From contig JAJEKV010000051.1 in NCBI GenBank assembly GCA_021234155.1, forward strand, positions 8,516,105-8,580,104: a stretch of DNA of 64,000 nt. The letters are read 5' to 3'. Source of the DNA: Isoetes taiwanensis (Eukaryota; Streptophyta; Lycopodiopsida; Isoetales; Isoetaceae). The translations under genes and the position numbers were made by a program. Of this stretch, positions 56,012 through 64,000 are shown piece after piece. Numbering within the stretch: position 1 is the stretch's first letter; every line of letters begins with the position of its first letter. The notes beneath the pieces are model-generated. The model was not told where the DNA came from. It made no database searches and saw nothing but the letters and a program-made list of their open reading frames with translations.

Positions 56012-58740
56012 AAGATGTTATTCCGTAATACACTTGTCCAGTGTTTGGACAAGATGTATTCCAGATCACATAGAAAAACACAACCGATAAAGGGCTTACC
56101 TTTAAAAAGGAAAATCGATTTCGGGCCATGTGATTCCACTTTCAGAGATTTAGTCGCCAGCCCGAAGCTTCCGATCAATATACATTTGTCAGATTCGATT
56201 TACATAGCTTAAAACAATGGATGTGTAAGCATGTAAAGTACATAACACGCCTTTTCTTTTGTTTTCGATTTGATTTTTTTAGGCCAAAGTGTATTCCGTA
56301 TCACACTTTGCCCATCCGGGGCTAAGAATACACTTTTTTATTTTATGGCGCAAAGTGTATTCCGGAATACACTTTGCACTTGGCCAAGTGTAAAGTGTAC
56401 ACTTTGCACTTCACAGAAGGGCAAAGTGTATTCCGAATACACTTTTCAAGACGCAAAATACACTTTGCACTGGCAGATGTGCAAAGTGTAAGCAAACTTT
56501 GTATTCCAAAAGTGTACACGAATACACGTTTTTGTCTTTTTAGAACACTTGTTTTTGAGTCACACACTTTTTAGCTGAAATGCACCAATTTTTTAGGTTA
56601 AAATAACACTTTCGAGTCCAATTAAGGCACAAGAAATTGACTTAGAGTGACAATATTTTTGCTTGTTTTCCCGTCTTTTTTCTCGGGCCTTTAGGGCACA
56701 AGATTAGTAAATGTTATTCGAATACGCTGCTTGAAATTCTGTCTTTAACATGGTTGTTTTAAACCTTTTAGTGGCAGGGTGGAAGAAGGAAGCAAGAGGG
56801 CATCAAAGAAATCTCACAAGCCTAAGCGCCCACACCTCAAAAGCACATCACCGACACCGGACGAGCCTCGCTATTTACAAAAACTTTCAAACGCAATGGT
56901 TCAGAACTGTGGGTGCAGATGGAAAATACAAAGACACCGACGCTCTTGTACGCCCAGAAAAGTGCCGGGAACAAAAGGTACGCCGACTGAAGTTTGCAAA
57001 CCTTGGGACAATAAAAGATGTCTCCCAGGTTGCCGGACAAGGAGGTCAGGTGGGGAGCCCAAGGCTTCATTGTTGTGGACATCGCATTCTTTAGAATTGT
57101 CGCAGTGCAAACCACTGTGCACAATGCACAAATTCTTTTCACACTATCGACAAAACGAAGCATGTGGTTCAAGAATTAGACAAGTTTATTCCAAGACAAG
57201 CGAGGACTTTCCCCGTCGCTGAGTCCGAAAGCATCGGGGATGGAGAAAGGTCACAATCACCACCTTTCGCTAGTTATTCAGTGGAGGTCATCGATGGAGG
57301 TTCCTGTGAACAAGACGATTTAAGAACCCCCCGAGCGGCCAAAGAAACTTAGCAGCCAAGGGCAACCGGAGTCGCTAAAGAACCAAAAAGCTTAAAAAGT
57401 ACAAAGCCTTTGAAATTACGTAAGTCCCCGAGGAAAGCTCAAAAAAAAAAGGAAAAGGAAAAGCTCCTGGTTGCAATAAAGGAAAAGAAGGTTGATAAGA
57501 CCTCCAAAGAATGGAGGTTATTAATAGAGAAAAAATTTGTACAAGGGGTAATTTATCTTCCCCGCGGACTAGCATGAAGCTGCCCCCAAAGAATGAGTCC
57601 ATTTAAAGGCCCCTTCAAGTTCAAAAATTTATGCCGACCACTTAAGGAACTTGAAGGACGTAATTAGGAGCAATCCAAATGCTCATGTGGCCCCAATAGT
57701 TGTCCTTGTTGATGTGGAGCAAAGGCAAAACCCCCGTGAATATGACAGAGAAAACGCTAAAACATACACTCACTACGCCTTGGGAGGAAATCATAGCTTC
57801 AAGGCAAGAAGGCACCTGACAAAGAAAAGAATAACCCTGTGTACCTCTCTCGCCTTGTGCTAGCTTTATCGGGTCTCACCGACGAGGAAGCAAAAATCGC
57901 TGCCAACACCCATAATGCCGACAACGAGTACAAATTAAAGATGAGCTTCTCGCCGACAAGATCCGATTTATGCACAGAGAGTACATGATTTTAAGGAAAA
58001 ATATGGAGAAGATTTGAAGAAACCGCATACTCAAGTAGAATCAAGGAAGCGCATACCGTGGAGTGCCGCTTTGGCACGATGAAGCTAATAAATGGCGCCT
58101 CTCATACCGCATGACAACCGGTTTCAACTAGCCTTCAGAGACGGCAGGTAAGTTTTTTTGTATTCGAATAACCATGCGTAAAACTAACCCCGCTTGTTAC
58201 CGCGGCAGATATGGGACCTACAAAACGAAATTTTTACCATGTTCGAAAGCGTGGTGAATTAAAAAGTAAAGGAAAGGTCTCGTAAAAGAAGAAAGGTTCT
58301 CGATGTCCCCAAGAAGGAAATAACCATTCCGAGAGAAATGCGTGGCTTTACGCATATGGACATACTAGAAAGGCTATTGCGTAAGGTCGTTGATAAGGAG
58401 TTTACGTCAAGAAATGTCCAAGGAACCGCAGACAAGTAAGAACGATGTAACTTTCATTTAAATTTTCCTTCCCAGAGCAAGAAATGTTTTTAAAATACGC
58501 TCGGCTCACCGCGTTCGAGATGCCTTTCAAACACACTTTTTGTTTTTCGGGAAGCCAAGGTGTATTCGAATACACTTTGGCTTCGTGGGTAATCCAATGT
58601 GTATTCCGTATCACATTTTGGTTTATTAAGCCAAAGCAAAAGTGTATTCCGAATACACTTTTGTTTTGAACGCGAAAGCAAAAGTGTATTCCGTAATACA
58701 CTTTTTGTTAAAGTTAAAAGTGTATTCCGAATACACTTTT
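56012..58740. repeat. Array of ~9 dispersed palindromes, core GTGTATTCCGGAATACAC
   Basis: Copies lie at about 56012, 56286, 56351, 56422, 58552, 58594, 58637, 58678 and 58716. The copy at 56351-56376 is a perfect 26-bp palindrome (CAAAGTGTATTCC and its complement). That at 58637-58663 has 13-bp arms around one base. That at 58552-58583 has 16-bp arms with one mismatch. One group lies in the divergent spacer between the two genes, the other in a probable intron of the methyltransferase gene. Confidence 0.88.
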
Positions 58741-60262
58741 GCTTTTGGCTTGTAAGACAAAAAGTTATTCCTAATATACTTTGGCTTTTTCTTGGTGCTT
58801 TCGCCTCCTAGAAAACAATACTCAAATTGTTCAAATGTTCTTGACTTCCAAAATTTTAAAAATGTTATTACGTACAAACATGTTTAATGGAGCAGCTTAA
58901 ACGCGGGATACGGGGGATGATGTAAAGAGCTCTATCCCATAGCAACTTCCGACGAGTTTATTATTCAATGCGCCCAAATTTTGAGGGTCGGGTACGCCTT
59001 TTTCCCTGCTTTTAATGTTTTTCTTTTGTGATGCCCGCCTAACATCATTTACTAACAGAGCAAGAAGAAGAACAAGGACCTACCGTAAGGTTTTATGCAC
59101 CGGTAAGGACAAAAAGAGAAGAGAGGACTCTAGCGGATAGGCGATTGTTGATGTTGAGCCGTCCGACTACTTATGGAGAGGTTTTCCATGTTTGATCAAA
59201 AAATAACTTTTATTCTATCGCTCATGGGGACCGCACTAAGTTGGCTGGAAGTATAAAGCCACAAGATTTTACTTTGGTCATAGCAGATTTGCCGTGATGG
59301 GTTTAAGTGAAGGATAGCCGCCACGACGATCAACCATTCAAAAAAACTCAATTTAATGCTTTGCCGATGGAATTAAGCAGTGTTACCACAAAGAAAACAC
59401 CGGCGCCTTGTTGTGTTCCACTCAAAGATGCAATCCGGACTTGTGGAAGCTACTTTCAAGAACCACTTCGGTTCTCCCGTGTGTTTGGTTATAAAAATAT
59501 GGTCCGTGAGTTCTCTTCAAGTTTTGAGTCATTGTTGCGCTTGTAACTCGCCATGTTCTATTCTCGAATACGATTTACTATTCTCGAATACGATCTTGCA
59601 GTGTACAAAACTAATATTAACTACCATGGTGGAGGACCGAGGTCGGCCGAAAGCAAGGTTGAGTATCTCCATGTAGCTTACCGGAGTTTCACCGAAGCGC
59701 ACTCATGGAGCACTTTTAACACGCTGTACCGCCAAAATTTTTCTAACGCCCTAGAGTTCAAAGATTACTACGTAAGCTCCGGGACCCAAGTGCACAAGGC
59801 AAAATTGTGAATCATTACCAGAAGCCACGGAAGTTAATTAACCATATTTCGGATATGTTTTCACGCCCGTGAGATTGGGTCCTAGATGCTTTCTCTGGCT
59901 CTGGTACAACAATAGCATGTACAACAATAGCATGTACAACAATAGTCGCTGACATTGACAAAGAGGTCAGACTTTATTAAGATGCGATTGTCCGCTTCTA
60001 CCAACTCTACCGATGAAAATCAAGAGTTGGGAGCCAAATCATCATCGATTTTGCCAAGATGACATCTTTCGAGATACAACCTCCTTTCACAAGCTCTCGA
60101 AGATGAAGCTACCTTTGCAGAGCTCAAAGAAGTAGCTCGCTACTATTCCTCAAGAGACCGTTGACACCAACATAGATAAAACAGTGACAAAGGAGCAAAC
60201 TGTAGAGATAGAAAAAGGTTAGACGAGCAAACCACACACTGAAGACTTCGATTTAGACCTCT
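56770..60262 (+). pseudogene. Multi-exon gene ending in a DNA N4/N6-methyltransferase domain
   Basis: Coding pieces run left to right with introns: exons around 56770-57360 and 57650-58143; an intron 58143-58207 (GTAAGT...GCAG); an exon 58208-58436 (IPREMRGFTHMDILERLL) with a GTAAGA donor; then palindrome-containing intron sequence, and an acceptor near 59059. The enzyme domain follows: FYSIAHGDRTKLAGSIKP, then FTLVIADLP (motif IV, about 59230-59297), later NHYQKPRKLINHISDMF and WVLDAFSGSGTT (motif I with the QKP block, about 59811-59916). Motif IV before motif I is the beta-type order of PF01555 methyltransferases, which methylate adenine N6 or cytosine N4 in DNA using S-adenosylmethionine. 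A stop follows ADLP where P-Y/W-G is expected, and several other frames are broken. Confidence 0.72.
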
Positions 60263-60572
60263 GAGTTAGTTTTTGCTAAATTATTTACTACTGGCTATAA
60301 AATAATGCCATATTTGATGTACTAAAAGAAATTAATAATTTTTTATTTCTATTTTTTGCGTTTTTTTGACGTCCTCGAATTCATAGTAATATTCCTGGTG
60401 TATTAATGTCTGGAATTTTGCCATTTCCAAGTGCTCTATTCTACAAATGCAAGATCATCACTTCAAAAAGCCCAAAATGCACGATAAAATATTTTGTTTC
60501 ACTTCAAATCCCCAACTTTTTTTGAAAATGATCATTTTTTAAATCCTGGTGTTTTTTTTAAGGGAATCTTTG

Positions 60573-60600
60573 AAACGGGAGTGATGCAACACTCCCGTTT
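60573..60600. repeat. Perfect hairpin at the right end of the 8.3-kb element
   Basis: AAACGGGAGTG (60573-60583), loop ATGCAA, CACTCCCGTTT (60590-60600). The right arm is part of the terminal inverted repeat, so the end carries the repeat core twice, in opposite orientations. The left end has only a weak equivalent (AAACGGGAG...AAACGAGAG). Confidence 0.85.
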
Positions 60601-61575
60601 AATTTGCAATCGTGTTATCTATGTACACATCTATAGTATCTCTCAAAATCTAGTAAAGAGCAGGATTAATCCCCTCAAGCATCTAATCTACTATGGCTTT
60701 TAAGCAGCACTATTTCTCCTTCAAATCTGGCAAGGGAATAAGCTTGATAAGGAAAAGAGACAGTCGATGCAACTCGTTAGTGATATCTAATATCTGGGAT
60801 GCAAAGAAGAAAACTATCCAAGTTGACACCTTCTTAGATCCAACATTTTTCTTCATCATCGTAGCATGCACGGTTCTGCATAAAACAATCAGTTTTCATA
60901 GATTAATATCTACACCTGGTTGACCTTGCAATGCTGAATTGTCCATCTTAATAAAAGAAGGATAGCTTAAACCATTATTATTATCTTCAAACAAAAGAGT
61001 CAGGGTATTGGAGGGATCTAATGCGGTTTTAGAGCTCTCAAGCTGTGCTTTAGGATTGCTTGATCGGAGGCTCATCAGCTGTGCTCTTTGATTGCTTGAT
61101 GGTAGAACGGTTTTTTTCCGAGTCTGTGTTTTCAGTGCAGGAGACGGTATAGACACATCAATCATTTGTTGCATCAACAAATTTTCTTCGAAAATACATC
61201 GGTTGTGGAGCAATGGTTCCAATTGCTATGCTATGGGTGGAGATATGACTGCTACAGAGGCGAGGTGAAGTGGAGTTATACAATTGGAATCCTTGAAAAC
61301 TGAGCAGGTTTTGTAGTCATGCTGTTTTTTGTGCACATGGCCTGAAGGGCTTTCTTTGGTGAAAGGATTCCGGAGGAAGTTTCTTCCAGTTGTATGTACG
61401 GGTCTTGTCTGCATGGGGCATCTTGAGAGGTTATACTTTTGCACCGTGCAAGTCTGACATGGCTATGGTAGTTCATGTCAATCTGTTTTAGCTCTTCTTT
61501 CTGTTGAGTTTTTGGTTTCTCTATGTACAGAGCTTGTGTAGACACTGGTTGTTTGTGAGGCTTCTTCTTGAGGCT

Positions 61576-62044
61576 TCTTGGTGAAGCTGCTTACATGTAA
61601 TTTCGAGTTTCTACATGTAATTTCATTTCTGTCTTATAGTTCTGTACATGTACCATTGTCTTGTAAAGAATGTACTTTGGTAGTTGAGTTACGTTTGCAA
61701 TGTCAATGCAATTTCATCCAATCAATCATGTATTTGTGTTTCTCTTCATTGCATATATGTATGCGTATGAATACATGTATATGGAGCACAGACTTCTACA
61801 TGGGTGTGATGTGGAAATTCCTCAATCCTTCATTTGTCAAATTCATGGAATTATGTGAGGATCCAATGATCCAAAGTGTGCAATACGGAGTGCATAGATC
61901 CAAAAACTATATTATCTTGACAAGAAATTTATCACGGCGGCCAAGGCCGCCGTGAACATTGCTCTTCATTCGTCTCATATACGTGTTTCAAAAAATACAG
62001 GATTTGAACCTGCAATTTCTCACCTTATGTCTAGAGAAAAAAAA
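61576..62044. other. Stretch right of copy B with a GC palindrome
   Basis: CACGGCGGCC AA GGCCGCCGTG forms a 22-bp near-perfect palindrome at 61933-61954 in AT-rich DNA. A 125-codon frame (61578-61955, plus) ends in it and is unrecognised. A tRNA-like T-arm (GCAGGTTCAAATCCTG on the minus strand, about 62010) is isolated. Confidence 0.45.
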
Positions 62045-63301
62045 GGGGAAAACTACAAAATACCCCTAACTTTTTGCAAAATTCATAGTATACCCCTAAC
62101 TTTTTAAAAAACATGCCCCTAAAAAACCTATACATGTATTTGTATTTCTTATGTTTTTATAAAACGCCCTTAACTTTTGTTTTATTTTATAAAATACCCC
62201 TAACTTTTAATGAAATTCAAGAAATGCCCCTAACTTTTGTAATATTTGACCAAAAGCCCTTGCTCAACGTATGACAATTTAAAACATTAGAAGATATTGA
62301 TGGAATACCCCTAACTTTTCATAAAATTCACAAAATGCCCTCAAGTTTGGATAAATTATTAAATGCCCTTGTATACCAAGAAGCCCTGCATAAGGTAAGT
62401 CAAATTGGAGAAGGAAGATAACAAACTGACATTATATGTTTGAAAGGCATACCTTTTCCGATCGCTCTTAAGAATCTTCAATTCAACACTATGAGCGATT
62501 GCATGATCCTTCACAGCCAATTTCACTCATCCAAAGATGCCCAGGTTGATCCAGTTTGCAATGCCATGTTAATGTAGGATCTATTTATCAACTACAATGA
62601 AGCAAAGGCAAACATTTTTTGAAAAGAGAACATGATTGGCATGCTTTTCTGATACAAATGAACAAATGAGAGTTCACTCCAAATAATGCTTAAAGAGAGT
62701 TCCCAAGAACTTTTCCATCTATACCGCTAAAGAAGTTCATTGAAGCATACGGTCCTTCCAATAAAGTAGCTGATGCAAATCTTGCAAAGAAAAGAAAGCT
62801 TTGGAGTGTTCGATGAAGGAGCTAAAAGAATCGATCTTCTTACAAAAGAGGGAAATTTCTCGCTTATTCTTGGTCAAAATTTCTGCCTATTCCAGATACG
62901 AAATTGAGGTTTTTCAAGATCACAGCCTTTTCCTATCGCTATCCCAACCGGAGTTGCATGTTTATAATGCTAATTCTGAGCAAAATCATCTAAACGAAAT
63001 TCAAAGATTCAAGCAAGAACATACCGAATTCAGTTGAGAAGACCGCCCATCTTGCAAAAGAAAATCCTTCATCCCGCCTCTACTCCAAATGAACTCCACC
63101 GCATGCTTAATCGGTTCTCGCCAACGGGAAGTTTTTGCAAGTTTTTTGGTTGTGTTACGCTTTGACAAATACGAGGAGGGGTATACGCTTTTTGACAAAT
63201 ACGGTGCACAAGTCTATATAGGGGCATTTCATGAATTTTCTAAAAGTTAGGGGTATGTTGTGAATTTTGCAAAAAGTTAGGGGTATATTGTAGTTTTTCC
63301 C
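62045..63301. mobile_element. Mutator-like MITE-type element, same family as 22070-22840
   Basis: The ends GGGGAAAACTACAAAATACC... and, in reverse, GGGAAAAACTACAATATACC... are the same TIR family as at 22070. Both ends carry tandem subterminal motifs (CCCCTAACTTTT with AAATTCA spacers, at least eight copies). The interior holds a 78-codon frame (62801-63037, plus) of unknown origin. No target duplication was found, so one edge may have changed. Confidence 0.78.
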
Positions 63302-64000
63302 TATTATTTATAAGCTTGTTCAAATTTATAAGGCATCCGGGTTGTTTAGCTTTGATCCGGCCGCTATGTGTCTCATGGATCGAGTCCCATCTATTGCCGG
63401 TGCTCATCATGGTGCAAGTCAGTTCATATCTCTACCGTTAAAATATAATATTGTTAAGGTGAAAACAATATTCTTGATTCTTACAAAATGAAGTTAGTCT
63501 GCAAGATGCTTAAATGCTTTTTTATTGGTATATGCATAAAAATGCTCTCAAAACTGGATTTAGTGGATGACAATGAAACGTGGCCCAAGCCTTAATCTAT
63601 CAAGTCAAACCTTATCTATATTTGGACCATGATGTATCTCATCCGGTTATGTGCATCAAACTCGATCAGGCTCTGCCAATATTTTTTTGATGTCCCAGGA
63701 AGGCAGGTGCATTTCTTCGTAGCAATTTCAGATCTAGGAAATTGAAGGTGGTTCTAATCAACAAAGTTGATGCCTCCCCGTCACACATCGATTTGGCATG
63801 CTCATGATCGAGGTTGCTTTGATAACCACCGTGGAGTCAAGCCAATTTAACCTTTGGAGATCAAATTCATTGCCATATTGTGGTTCTTGCGTATTCAATG
63901 TGTTACAAGTTGGGTGATTATTGGGATGTGTTAAGCTGCAGATTATTTATGTTAAAATGGAAGTTTAAATAGAAGGGTCACATGTGATCTTTGTGTAATT
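63302..64000. other. Gene-free right edge
   Basis: No coding frame, repeat or RNA gene is recognised in the last 700 bases. Confidence 0.45.

Larger units (their letters stand above)
52328..60617. mobile_element. 8.3-kb TIR element with transposase-like and DNA-methyltransferase halves
   Basis: Copy A reads GATCACATCCATGTACAC, and copy B has about 8.3 kb between GATCACAT and CTATGTACAC. The insert begins TTAACAAAGTTGCA.ATTAAACGGGAG. Its other end, read in reverse, is AACACGATTGCA.ATTAAACGGGAG, so the termini are imperfect 25-27 bp inverted repeats sharing ATTAAACGGGAG exactly. The target duplication is at most 2-3 bp (AT). Minus-strand coding (52706-55852) includes a DUF7869-type protein. 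Plus-strand coding (56770-60260) ends in a DNA N4/N6-methyltransferase domain. A palindrome array lies between and within them. Confidence 0.82.
46925..61575 (-). pseudogene. Host-like duplicated unit, copy B, split into four pieces
   Basis: The pieces 46925-46963, 47211-47236, 51719-52327 and 60618-61575 sum to about 1.63 kb and follow the order of copy A (38686-40351). On the minus strand the last piece keeps longer open frames than copy A, for example KPKTQQKEELKQIDMNYHS onward to SRIPIV (61545-61276), and MEPLLHNRCIFEENLLMQQ onward to LQGQPGVDINL (61222-60896). These may be exons of an unrecognised gene. The gene is broken by the insertions and so is treated as a pseudogene. Confidence 0.65.

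Noticed and set aside
52328-60617. Helitron interpretation of the 8.3-kb element because of its terminal hairpin
   Set aside because: Helitrons lack inverted terminal repeats and end in CTRR after the hairpin. This element has TIR-like ends and no Rep/helicase.
52328-60617. Endogenous giant-virus insertion as source of the methyltransferase
   Set aside because: No other viral hallmark genes (capsid, polymerase, packaging ATPase) are present, and the segment has TIRs and plant-like introns.
61990-62044. tRNA-like T-arm on the minus strand (GCAGGTTCAAATCCTG)
   Set aside because: No acceptor, D-arm or anticodon arm could be built around it. It is at most a relic of a tRNA or SINE.

Overview
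The window looks like nuclear DNA of a land plant, most likely a fern or another seedless vascular plant. The evidence is AT-rich sequence, GT-AG introns, a large intronless PLS-class PPR gene, plant L1-type LINEs, and LTR retroelements primed by initiator-Met tRNA. The lineage is inferred from the style of the sequences. It is not proven.

Three host genes stand out. A complete three-exon thioredoxin lies at 6905-7715 (minus); it is invisible as a single ORF, but its splice sites join in frame. A small bL36 ribosomal protein gene, probably mitochondrial, lies at 11545-11691 (plus). An uninterrupted PPR gene lies at 32064-34061 (plus). Two PPR relics are at 12957-13241 and 14309-14640. A duplicated, decayed host-like unit of unknown function is at 38686-40351 and again, in pieces, between 46925 and 61575.

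Most of the rest is nested mobile DNA. From left to right: a broken LINE with a (TATTC)5 tail (about 1-2177); a 5'-truncated L1 3' end with a perfect 12-bp target duplication (4204-4830); a TIR-bounded segment carrying the start of an FTR1 iron permease (5381-6613); and an old L1 LINE on the minus strand (about 16748-29287). That old LINE is split by five later insertions: a 1.5-kb LTR-like element, a Mutator-like MITE, a tRNA-derived SINE, a TRIM and a younger LINE. Next come a pogo-like transposase relic and a MITE near 30.3-31.3 kb, and a tandem array with three LTRs and gag-only internal regions (40352-46924). Last is a second nest (46925-61600) in which copy B of the host-like unit is split by a small MITE, a second 1.5-kb LTR-like element that itself holds a 2.96-kb element, and an 8.3-kb TIR element.

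The 8.3-kb element (about 52328-60617) is the best candidate for something undescribed. Its two halves are divergent. The minus-strand half encodes a DUF7869-type, transposase-like protein with an acidic region. The plus-strand half encodes a multi-exon protein ending in a DNA N4/N6-methyltransferase domain (motif IV-like IADLP, QKP motif, then FSGSGTT motif I). The spacer between the halves and an intron of the methyltransferase half hold about nine copies of a palindrome built on GTGTATTCCGGAATACAC. The uninterrupted copy A of the host unit gives an empty site that fixes the ends of this insertion. All its coding parts are broken by frameshifts or stops in this assembly, so it is either decayed or affected by consensus errors.
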